This document shows, one piece after another, positions 10,649-20,583 of a stretch of 64,000 bases of DNA (its first letter is position 1; every line of letters begins with the position of its first letter). The stretch is from positions 1 through 64,000 of the forward strand of contig QJPP01001914.1 in assembly GCA_003996215.1 (NCBI GenBank), given 5' to 3'. The stretch comes from Jaltomata sinuosa (taxonomy: Eukaryota > Streptophyta > Magnoliopsida > Solanales > Solanaceae). The notes beneath the pieces were generated by a model. It saw only the letters and a list, made by a program, of their open reading frames with translations. It had not been told where the DNA came from and made no database searches. Both the position numbers and the translations under genes were made by a program.

Positions 10649-13190
10649 TGTAATGACATTCCATTATTATAGTGTTGTTCAGGGTGTCAGTACCCGACTA
10701 AATTTATTTATAAGGTAAGAGTTGACAAAATCTCAAGCTAGGGTGAATTTTGACGAAAATCTATTATTATGTGCTTAAGTGGTGATTTCAGTTTCATGAT
10801 GTAGTATTTGATGTTGTAGTATTTATTAATGGACAGTTGAGTGGTGTAGGATCCCGTAGGAAGTTTTGGGATGATAATCGGGTTCATAGAACTCCTGTTA
10901 TGGTGGTTACCAAGTTGGGATTGAATCGTGATGTCTAGAATCAAGGTTTGTATTGTGAAATGGAAAGTTTTGGTTGAGTATCTGAGGTTTTGTTATTGGA
11001 CCACTACAGTAGATGAAATCCTGCTATAGCAAAACTATCATAGCGGTCAGAGTCCCGCCACAGTGAGCCTGGCAAAATTCATCAAAGCTTGCCATAGCAA
11101 GCCAAGTCTTGCCACAGTAGTCTTGCTATAGCAAGAAAGTGACTGATGGAGCGAGAGATGGGAGGCAGATTGCTTGTTAAGTCTGATTTTCAGAGTTTTA
11201 TTTTCCAAAACTCAAAAGTATCATTCTAGAACTGTTATGTGGTGATTTTCCTACTAGGCTGGGTGATTTTCTCCGTTTAAGGTGAGTAATTAATTCCTTT
11301 TATCATCTAGGAATCCCTTTAGATTGTAGAATCATAGGAAAGAGGATTAATGATGGAATTCTTGAGTTAGAGCCTTGAATTCATGAAAAGTGGAGAAAGA
11401 CCCTATGGGTAGATGTAAATTCATCTAGAATTGATCCTAAGTTGTTATATAACACTTTCTAGCATAGAATTGTTTTCCTTGAACATTAATTCTGGGGATT
11501 TAAGGCAAATTTTTAATGGTTGAGAAACCTTAGCCAAGGTTTTAGGGTATGAAAAGGGTAAAACTAGTTGGGTTGAATCCCCAAGGCTTAGAATTAAAGA
11601 GTAAATGATTAATTACTCTTACATTTTTATTTTAGACCACAAACAATCCTAAGCTTTGAAAAAAGCAAGGCACTTGCAACCTATCTTGGATTTGGGTCTT
11701 CAATTGAGGTAGGTTGCGGTTTAGTTGGAGTTGAGACTTGGTTTAGTGCTTGTATGCTTGAATTAAATAACTTGTTGATTGGTCTTCGGACATACTTGAA
11801 GTTGATATGATGATCTTGTTAATGCTTGAATAAATAAGCTATTGTATATTGACTTGAGTAAAGAATGTTCTGATGATAAAGTGTACTTGTGATTTAGTGC
11901 ACTGTGTTATATTCTGAAAGATAGAAACATAGAACCATAGGATTATATTAGTTAAGGGGTCGGGTACCATACCGGTATAGATATGGATATGGTTATTATT
12001 GTTAGGGAGTGGGTACCAAGCCAGTATGGATATTGATATTGTTATTACTATAATAGAGAGGGTACCACTCTTGTACGGTAAATGGACCCTGGTGCGTCCC
12101 CTGCAGGTCATGACTAGTTGGGCAGAAATAAGTCCCTTTAGCATGTGTATACAACTTAGAGGTCATTTGGCAGCTGGTTAAGATTATGCAGGTATTAGTA
12201 ATACATGTATTAGTTATGCAAGTATTAGTTATGCGGGTATTAGTTATGCAGGTATTAGTTATACATGTATTAGCTATTCCACCTTCTACCCTGCATAAGA
12301 TAATACATCAATTCTCATATAACTTATGCATGTATTAGTTATGCGAGTTTCTAAATTGCAAACCAAACGTCGTATTAATTTTATACATGAATAACTTACC
12401 TCATAACTAGCTACCAAACATTGTATAACTTATACAAAAATTAATACATAAATAAGCTACATCTTTACTAGCTACCAAACAACCCCTTAGTGTTTTGAGG
12501 TATGAGTTAGTACGACAGGTTGTGATGATAATGAAAGTAAAGGCAAGTGGAAGTGTAAGAGTGAGGTGGGCATAAACCCATGATTTGATGTGATTATCTA
12601 AAGTGATGACTTCTTGATTGTTATGATACTATCCGGTGAATTATATGAATTGTTCTCAGACCTTGTTTACTTGATTCGTAACTGATTATTTGTTGACTGA
12701 ACTACTTATTGAGTATTCAGGTCCTATTTACCTACTATTTAATTTATTGTATAGTTGTTCTAAATTGGGTTGACCTATGATACCTACCAGTACATAGTGG
12801 TTTGTACTGATACTACCCTATACTCTACTTTTATTGAGTGTAGACCGTATTTTAGAGACTCAGATGTGACCTCACCTTTAGCAGGGACAACTGATTTTGA
12901 TCCAAGGGTGAGCACTACATCTTCAGGCTGCCATAGATCTTCGTGTTGGTTTTTTCCTTCTTTCGAACTATGAAACTCTTTTTTATTTTGTAAGATTTTG
13001 GATATCTTAGACATGGTTTGGTTTAGAGTTCTAATGCGATGACTTTCGAGTCTCATGGATTGTAATAAATTGTTGATTTTCTTCCGCACTTGATATGTTT
13101 GTTAGTTTTTGCCTACTTTTATAAGTTAGTTTTATTATAATTTCATCTAAAAATGGTTAATTGATTGGGTTAAGACTTGGGTTAGATGGT
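10649..13190 (+). mobile_element. 3' LTR of the outer chromovirus, first part
   Basis: The LTR starts TGTAATGACATT at 10649, directly after the chromodomain and the short GATGAACAGT...GGTATCTGA stretch that precedes 3' LTRs in this family (a near copy precedes the LTR at 16625). It continues to 13190, where a solo LTR of a related family is inserted, and resumes at 23863-23921, ending GCATTATGACA. The total is about 2.6 kb. It holds a cluster of CTATAGC-type motifs (about 10995-11140), diverged GGTACC motifs (11960-12075) and a MITE (12159-12486). The matching 5' LTR was not found. Confidence 0.65.
12159..12486. mobile_element. Tourist-like (PIF/Harbinger) MITE
   Basis: This is a 328-bp AT-rich non-coding element flanked by TTA on both sides (12156-12158 and 12487-12489). 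Its ends are imperfect inverted repeats: GAGGTCATTTGGCAGCTGG at the left, and GGGGTTGTTTGGTAGCTAG when the right end is read in reverse complement. A 3-bp TTA duplication and a GGGGTTGTTTGG-type end are typical of Tourist-like MITEs. The left half carries several copies of a TATTAGTTATGCAGG-like unit, and the right half carries their complements. It would depend on a Harbinger transposase elsewhere. Confidence 0.75.
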
Positions 13191-14381
13191 TGTAACGACC
13201 AGATTCGTTATTACGGATAGACTTTTTGTGCCAATTTTCAAGTCTGAACACTTTCGGATTTGGGAGTTGAAAATTTTGGGCTAGGCTTGTCTCGGCCGAT
13301 TTTGGAGAGAGGTATGGTCTAGGGCAACCGGGGTAAGGATTGGGTAGTGTGTCTTGTTTTGAGCTAGTTTTACATTTAGATAAGACATAAAGAAGTCTGG
13401 GGGACTTTTCAAGATAGAATTCGGGTAAGTAGAACTCCCGGTATCGAGGTTGATGCGAAGGGGTTATTCCGAAACATCAGTGAATTAAGTGTATTGCAAA
13501 ATGAACCCTTTTGAGGAGATTTATGACTTTCTGTCCCGTGTCAACCATAATAGCGGTTGACACCACTACGGCGACCTCCGCTATAGTGGAGAAAATACCG
13601 CTATAGCGGAAGTCAACGTCGGGAGCCTCCGTCATAGCAGTCGACTCCTCTACGGTGGTACCGCTATAGCAGAGCGGACTGCTATAGCAGACAAGTCGGG
13701 TTTTAATGCAAAAAACTTCTCCAAAATGTTCAGTTTTCATCAAGAACGTTTTGGGAGAAGGGCAAGGCAATTTTGGGCGAACCTAATCAGTTTTCCATCA
13801 TTTTTCATTCTAAAGGTAAGAATTCTACTTCCCAAACTCCGTACTATCTTTCCTACGCTACAGAACTACTAGGGGTGGACTTGGGGAAAGGTTTGGAATG
13901 ACTTAGGATGGTAGAATTCGGGGAAAAGGGGATTCTAGGGTATAGAAGTTCTTGGGTGTTGTTAATTTCATTAGATGATGATCATGTGACTTTAATTTCC
14001 TAAATGTATCCATGAAAAATGGTAGGAATAGGTGATAAGGGTGGGGAAGCCCGGGAAAAGGGTGGAATGATCATGGTTGGCCTAGGGTTGGGATTTTGCA
14101 TAATTCGGGTAACTAGTAGGCCATAAGGATTGATTTTTTGTTATTGTGTGTTGTTTCAGACCAAGAATCGGCAAGAACTTTGGGAAACGGGAAAGCTCCA
14201 GTTGAGTAGAGCTTGGAATATTTCGAGGTAGGTGATGGTTATTGATGGTTATTGATTTCTAATATGCATTATGTGTTCACGTACTATTTCATAGTAGTGT
14301 ATGAGTTGCATGTTTAGGGAATGAATTGTGAATGTCCAGTTGTCCGGTAATCAGTCTTGTGAAATGAACTTCTTTTGTTTG
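13191..14381 (+). mobile_element. Solo LTR (chromovirus family), left part
   Basis: The LTR begins TGTAACGACC at 13191 and is preceded by ATGGT (13186-13190). It runs to 14381, where the complete minus-strand element is inserted, and resumes after that element's target duplication at 22834-23862, ending ATCGTGACA and followed by ATGGT (23863-23867). The two halves add to about 2.2 kb, the length of the LTRs of the element inserted in it, to which it is clearly homologous in opposite orientation. With an LTR start, an LTR end, a perfect 5-bp duplication and no internal region, it is a solo LTR left by recombination between two LTRs. A CCGCTATAGCGG-type palindrome cluster lies at 13548-13700. 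Confidence 0.85.
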
Positions 14382-16625
14382 TGTCACGACCCAGACCACC
14401 GTGAGTGGCACCCACCCAACCCCCGAATGCGCGAACCAGTAGAGTTCAACCCTTAGCCTAGACTAACAGCCTAAAACCAGCAAACAGAAAAATAAACTAG
14501 CAATTCATATAATTCGAAAGGCCTTTCATTGAAATAAAACCTGAGAAAATTGCCCTAGAATCTAAAAGTCATCGTACCAAACACTACTAATACTAGAGTA
14601 CGGGGATGCAACCCCAAAACTTAAAACAATAAAGAGATAGTCTAAGCCCGAAACAATTGGGCTACAACTCAAAGATAAACACCAAGGTGGCTTGGTCGAA
14701 TAGCTCACCCTTGATATCTTGAACAGTCCGGCCTACAAGTGAGGTCGTGCGTCAACCGCCGGAAGATTTCCTGTACTCACAAGAAAAACAAGCAAGTGCA
14801 GTATCATTACACAACCACCATGTACTGGTAGGATCATATGCCAGTTCCAAATAAAACAGTGTATAATCAGTACAACAAATCAAGTATAAGTACGAAAAAC
14901 ATACAACAAGTCAATAGGCTCCTCTAGACTACAAGTCTCTACCTAGCTTGTTCCCGCATGAAATCCACCTTTTATAACTCTAAACAACAATCACAGAATC
15001 AATAAATCATCCTTTTTGTCTAGCCCGGACCCACCCTGGGATCCCTTCTAAACAATACCTAAGTGTTAAACAGATAACCCGGCCTAATGCAAGACCAACT
15101 CAATAGATATAACAGGATTCCCAGTTACTCAAGGACTACCAACGAATATCACAATTAAATAAAATAGCCCAGTCCACTCACGGAACTAATAATAGTCAAT
15201 GCAATGCAACAATATCAATGCAATGATGCAGTAAAATAAACTCGTACCAAGCGTGGTACCCGAGCCAACCGTTAGAATTATGTACCAAGCGTGGTACCCG
15301 AGCCAACCATTTGTTATTCCCGTACCAGACATGGTACCCGTGCCAACCATTAGTATACCCGTACTAGGCGTGGTACCCGAGCCTACCGAATGTCAAACAA
15401 TCCACAGTCAAATAATGAACAAACAACTTGTAAACCAACAAGCAACACACCATTCAATTCACAGACTGTAAAATAGGACCCTTAGACATTCTACAAAATT
15501 TCTCTAAGCCATGCAATTCATACAAACACTTAGATAAGAGTACAAATTATACAACATTCACAGGAATCGTAAGCCATCACCTACCTCGAATGATCCAAGC
15601 TCTACTCAACCTGAGCTTTCCCGTGTTCCGGATTCCTTTCTCATTCTTGGTCTAAAACAATATACAAGTACTCAAATTAACAAACAAGGCCTGCACATTA
15701 CCCAGATTACACCAAATCGCAGACCCCCAGGCCACCCATGATCATCCCACCCTTTTTCTTGGGCTTCCCACCATTAATTTCTCTAGTTCTATCATTTTCA
15801 CGGATAAAAATAGAGAATTTAACAACATACGATCATAATACCTTACTTTTAACAATACCCAAGAACTTTCATGCCTAGAATCCCCCTTCTTCCCCAGATT
15901 CTACCATCCCTAGGTTATTCCAACCTTTCCCCAAGTTCACTCCTAGAAATTCTACCGCATAGGAAAAGTAGTACAAAGTTTGGGAATAGAATCTTTACCT
16001 TTAGGACGAAAAATAGTGGAAAACTGGTAGAAATCGCCCAAAATCGCCCCTTCTTCTCCCAAAATATTTCAAGAAAAACTGAACTATTTTGGGGAAGTTT
16101 CTGCATTAAATCTCATCACGCTCTGTTATAGAGGTCCGCTCCACTATAGCGGTACCGCCGTAGCAGAGTCGTCCGCTATGGCGGAGGCTGACCGACGTTG
16201 ACTTCCGCTGTAGCGGTAATTTCTTCGCTACAGCGGAGGTCACTATGGCATAGTGTCAACCGCTATAACGGTTGACATGGGACAGAAAGTTATAAAACCT
16301 CTAAAACTAGTCTATTTTACAACATACTTATTTTTCTGATGTCCCAAAATAATCCCTTCACGTCAACCTCGATTCCGGGAGTTCTACTTACTCGAATTCA
16401 ATTCCAAAAAGTCCCCCGGACTCCTTTATGTGTTAGCTACGAGAAACACTAGCTCACCACAAGACATCTAAACCAATCCTTACCTTAATTGCCCTAGACT
16501 CCACCTCACTCCAAATTCGGTCGAGGCTAACCTAGCTTAGAATTTCAAACTCCCAAACCCGGAGGTTTCTAACTCTAAAACCTGGCACGATTGGACTACC
16601 CATAACGACGGACCCAGTCATTACA
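14382..16625 (-). repeat. 3' LTR of the complete chromovirus
   Basis: The plus-form begins TGTCACGACC and ends GTCATTACA; on the element's own strand it starts TGTAATGAC and ends GTCGTGACA. Internal landmarks are a four-copy tandem unit with GTACCAAGCGTGGTACCCGAG at about 15244-15388 and a cluster of CCGCTATAGCGG-like palindromes at 16126-16284. Both are shared with the 5' LTR. Open frames inside it (15253-15471, 15871-16131) are LTR sequence, not genes. Confidence 0.9.
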
Positions 16626-16699
16626 ATAGATACCAATTTACCCATCGTTCATCCTCGAATAATCAAACTCGAATTTATAGAAATAAAAAAAGAAAGTGG

Positions 16700-16933
16700 A
16701 GTAGCTGAATCCTCAAACAAACGAGGGTACTTATCCCGCATGTCTTTCTCGGTTTCCTAAGTGGCTTTCTCAACCGGACGATGCTTCCACTGAATCTTTA
16801 CCATATCAATCACCTTTGTCCTCAACCTCCGGACATCCCGATCAAGAAGCAAGATTGGTTCCTCTTCATAACGAAGATCCTTATCAAAAAGTACTTTATC
16901 CCACCTGATGATATAGTCCCCATCCCCATGGTA
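16700..16933 (-). pseudogene. Chromodomain of the complete chromovirus
   Basis: The frame continuing from integrase reads RYEEEPILLLDRDVRRLRTKVIDMV-type sequence, then KIQWKHRPVEKAT, a stop and ETEKDMRDKYPRLF. This is the Tekay/Del-type chromodomain. The stop is TAG at 16759-16757, where intact relatives have the conserved Trp of 'ATWE', so TGG to TAG is the likely change. About 30 codons follow before the short purine-rich stretch and the LTR edge at 16625. Confidence 0.7.
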
Positions 16934-18394
16934 TCACTTAAGCATGGATACACGGAATACCGGATAGACGCCCGACAAACTTGGCGGTAGTTCTAACTTG
17001 TAAGCCACTGGCCCCAGAATCTCAAGAACCTCAAACGGACTGATGAATCGAGGGATAAGCTTTCCCTTCTTACCAAACCGCATAACTCCCTTCATTGGTG
17101 ACACTTTCAACAATACCTGTTCACCAACCTGAAATTCCATGTCCCGGACCTTGCGATCTGCATACTCCTTCTGCCTGCTTTGGGCAGCCAGCAATTTGGC
17201 CTGAATGTCTCTTACCTTTTATTGTGCTTCCCTTACTAATTCCACTCCCAAAGGCTTTACATCGCCTTCCTCAAACCATCCAACCGGTGATCTGCAGCTC
17301 CTCTTATACAACGCCTCGAATGGTGCCATGACAATACTGGAGTGATAGCTATTGTTGTATGAGAACTCGCACAATGGTAGAAACTGGTCCCAATGACCCC
17401 GGAAGTCCATCACACATGCTCTCAGCATGTCCTCCAATACCTGGATTGTCCTCTTTGACTGACCATCAGTCTGAGGATGGAAGGTTGTGCTAAAAGTAAG
17501 TTGTGTACCCAACTCTTTATGAAGATTTCCCCAAAATTTAGAGGTGAACTGCGTACCCCTGTCTGAAATGATGGATAGTGGCACCCCATGCAAACTCACA
17601 ATCTCATTCACGTAGATCTTAGCCAATTGCTGCGAATTGTAATCTACCCTGACAAAAATAAAATGGGCGAACTTGGTCAGCTTATCAACAATGACCCAAA
17701 TTGAGTCATACTTCTCCAATGTCTTGGGAAGACCCACCACGAAGTCTATGGCTATCCTTTCCCACTTCCACTCTGGAATTGGCATTCTCTGGAGTAGTCC
17801 TGCAGGTATCTGATGCTTATACTTTACCTGCTGGAAGTTCTGACATTTGTACACAAAGCCAACTATGTCCCTTTTCATTCCAGGCCACCAGTAAGGCTGC
17901 CTTAAGTTCCTGTACATTTTGGTCACACCCGGATGAATTGAGTACCGCGAACCATGAGATTTCATCAAGATTTTCAGAATTATATCATCAACTCGAGGAA
18001 CACAAATCCTCTCTCTGAAATTTAGTACTCTACCAGAGTTTAACGTGACATCCCTGGATTCCCCGGATATTACCTTACCTCGAAGCTTACTCAGTTTCGG
18101 ATCCTGTAACTGTTTAGCCTTTATTTCCTCTATGAAGGTGGCTTTGACCTCAATGCTGGCCAATAACCCACCCTGTTCTGAAACACCCAAGTGCATGAAC
18201 TTGGCCTCCAAAGCTCGAATTTCCCTTGCTAGTGGTCGTTTGGACACCCCCAAACAAGCCAAACTACCCATGCTAACCATTTTCTGGCTCAATGCGTATG
18301 CCACCACATTAGCCTTACCCGGATGGTACTGAATAGTCACAATATTGTCCTTCAATAACTCCATCCAACTTCTCTGCCTCCAATTCAAATCCAT
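16934..18394 (-). pseudogene. Chromovirus RNase H C-terminus and integrase
   Basis: A 391-codon open frame (18394-17219) starts in the RNase H tail (MDLNWRQRSWMELLKD, KANVVAYALSQK). It then has the integrase zinc region (SRYSIHPGVTKMY, YKCQNFQQVK), the catalytic core (AIDFVVGLPKTLEKYDSI; SDRGTQFTSKFW) and DGQSKRTIQVLEDML. The frame continues after a TAA at 17219-17221 into 17194-16934 (SRQKEYADRKVRD, GEQVLLKVSPMKGV, GPVAYKLELPPSL). Two key changes can be seen. The second zinc-ligand Cys is Phe (CQNF instead of CQNC), and the catalytic Glu of the DD35E triad is Lys (GQSK instead of GQSE, exactly 35 residues after the second Asp). Integration activity should be lost. It is followed by the chromodomain. 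Confidence 0.9.
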
Positions 18395-18894
18395 CTGAGT
18401 GAAGACATGCTGCAGACTGCGTGATCAGTGAACACTTCACACTTGACACCATAGAGATAGTGTCTCCAAATCTTGAGTGCAAAGACCATTGCTGCCAATT
18501 CTAAGTCATGAATAGGATAGTTCCTCTCATGCACCTTCAACTGCCTAGATGCATAGGCTATCACATTCCTATCATGTATCAACACAACACCCAAACCAGA
18601 ATGTGAAGCATCATAGTAAACAATAAAGTCTTTACCTTCAACCAACAAGGACAATATAGGAGTCGTGGTCAGAAGTGTCTTGAGATTTTGGAAGCTCTCC
18701 TCGCACTTGTTGGACCACACGAATGGTACATCTTTCTATGTTAGCCTGGTCAGGTGAGTTGCAATAGATGCAAAATCCTTAACAAACCTCCGGTAGTACC
18801 CTGTGAGCCCAACAAAACTCCTCACCTCGGTCACAGAGCTAGGCTGGGACCAACTCTTGACTGCCTCAATCTTCTGGGGATCCACAATCACCCC
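18395..18894 (-). pseudogene. Chromovirus RT thumb / RNase H N-terminus
   Basis: The segment is in frame with the protease-RT ORF upstream but separated from it by a TAG at 18895. It reads VDPQKIEAVKSW, VRSFVGLTGYYRRFVKDFASIA, a second TAG (18738-18736), then FVWSNKCEESFQNLKTLLTTTPIL, VYYDASHSGLGVVLIHDRNVIAYASRQLKVHERNYP and CEVFTDHA. A single-base loss near 18420 then shifts the frame before RSLQH-type sequence, and the correct frame is picked up again at 18394. The RNase H catalytic start (YYDAS) is present. Confidence 0.85.
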
Positions 18895-20112
18895 CTATTT
18901 TGACACTACATGCCCCAAGAACGCAATTGAAGTAAACCAAAACTCACACTTAGTGAATTTCGCATAAAGCTTCTGGCATCTCAAGATGTCCAACACAATA
19001 CGAAGATGATTAGTATGCTCCTCCCTACTCTTGGAGTAGATCAAAATATCATCGATAAACACAATCACGAAGGAATCCAAATACGACTTAAATACCACAT
19101 TCATCAAACTCATGAATGTTGCCGGCGCATTGGTCAAACCAAACGACATTACTAGGAACTCATAATACCCATACAGAGTCCGAAAAGCAGTCTTAGGAAT
19201 GTCCTGAGTCCTAATCCTCAAGTGATGGTACCCGAACCTCAAGTCGATTTTTGAAAACACCGATGCATCCTGAAGCTGGTCCAAAAAATCATCAATGCGG
19301 GGTAGAGGGTACTTATTCTGGATGGTCACCTTGTTCAACTGCCTATAATCTATGCACATCCGCATACTACCATCTTTTTTCTTTACAAACAAAATAGGAG
19401 CACCCCAAGGCGAAGCACTGGGATTGATAAATCCCTTATCTAGGTGTTCCTGTAGCTGAGTCTTAAGTTCCCTTAACTCTGCCAAAGCCATACGACATGG
19501 AGGAATAGAAATAGGATGAGTGTCTGTCTCCAGATCAATACAAAAGTCGATATCCCTGCCCGGAGGCATACCAGGCAAATCCACTCGAAACACCTCTAGA
19601 AACTCATAAACCACTGAAACTGACTCAATAGATGGGGACTCCACACTATCATCCCGGAGATGAGCCAAGAAGGCTAGACACCCTCTCCCCACTAGCTTCC
19701 TAGCCCGAACAAACGATATGACCTTAACTGGCTTAGGCCTGTACACACCTTCCCACTCTAGTCTATCCTTACCCGAAATCTCTAGAGCCACAGTCTTGGT
19801 GTTACAGTTCAACATAGCATGATAAGGGGACAACCAGGCCATGCCCAAGATAATATCAAAATCAGTCATATCCAGAATTACCAAGTCTACCCAAGTATGC
19901 AACCCCACAAACACAACAAAACAGTCATGATAAATATGAGTCACAATCACAGACTCTCCAACCGGGGTAGAAACATGGATAGAGGAATCAAGGATATCAC
20001 AAATTAATTCCAGAACCAACGCAAAACTCACAGATACATAATAATATGTAGAACTTGGGTCAAATAATACCAAAACCATTTTATCGCATATAAGAATGGT
20101 ACCTGTGATCAC
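18895..20112 (-). pseudogene. Chromovirus protease and reverse transcriptase
   Basis: This 405-codon open frame holds a protease-like domain (residues about 1-110; VLFDPSSTYYYVS, then FDIILGMAWLSPYHAMLNC). RT starts near residue 180 and contains INPSASPWGAPILFVKKKDGS, RMCIDYRQLNKVTIQNKYPLPRIDD, FSKIDLRFGYHHLRI, VMSFGLTNAPATFM and the active-site box VIVFIDDILIYS (near residue 355). The protease motif DPSST departs from the DSG/DPG form. RT fingers and palm look intact, but the frame ends in TAG at 18895 inside the connection domain. Gag is almost entirely missing upstream. RT would copy the element RNA inside particles. Confidence 0.92.
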
Positions 20113-20363
20113 CGCATCTGATGCTTCCGCCTCAGTTCTCCCTGAAAATGCATAGCAATGAGCCCGATCATCAATCCAGGAAACTTCCCGAGCCAGCTAC
20201 GCTGCACCCTTCCTGCGCCTCATGCTCGCAGCAGTCGCTCGAGCTCCACCCCTGGCGGGTGCGGCTCTACTTTGTCCTCTGTCCCTTTCTCTACCTCTAC
20301 CACGGACAGCCAGGCTCGCTGCTGGGACCGCTGCTCTAGCTCCGTTGTTCCTTGTGTTAACCA
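20113..20363 (-). pseudogene. Gag N-terminal remnant fused to protease by deletion
   Basis: The ATG at 20363 opens MVNTRNNGARAAVPAA, a typical Gag start of this element family, followed by an Arg/Gly/Ala-rich stretch. A stop falls about 60 codons in. The sequence then reads SGRTEAEASDAVITGTI directly into the protease at 20112. Intact relatives have several hundred Gag residues and a CCHC zinc knuckle between these parts, so an internal deletion removed nearly all of gag. The element cannot build its own particles. Confidence 0.65.
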
Positions 20364-20568
20364 TCTGCGTACAGAAGATTGAATGAGATTAGATACCAAT
20401 TTATATCACCAGATACCAATTGGAATCAATTTATAGCACGAAGGGAAGAAGGAAGAGATAGTTTTCCTAAAGCCCCATAGCCTCTCGAAGAAAAGTACGG
20501 ATGTCTCTGCACCATTCCGCAAGATTCTACTAGACCTATTTGGTACGACGAGATCAATGAACCTAGGG

Positions 20569-20580
20569 CTCTGATACCAT
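20569..20580 (-). other. Primer-binding site, initiator tRNA-Met type
   Basis: On the minus strand TGGTATCAGAGC lies three bases inside the 5' LTR end (20584). It is complementary to the 3' end of initiator tRNA-Met, the standard primer for plant chromoviruses and Copia elements. Its position confirms that 20584-22828 is the 5' LTR and that transcription runs on the minus strand. Confidence 0.92.
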
Positions 20581-20583
20581 CTT

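Noticed and set aside
17701..18332. Plus-strand frames opposite the integrase
   Set aside because: They are antisense shadows of a clearly conserved minus-strand integrase.
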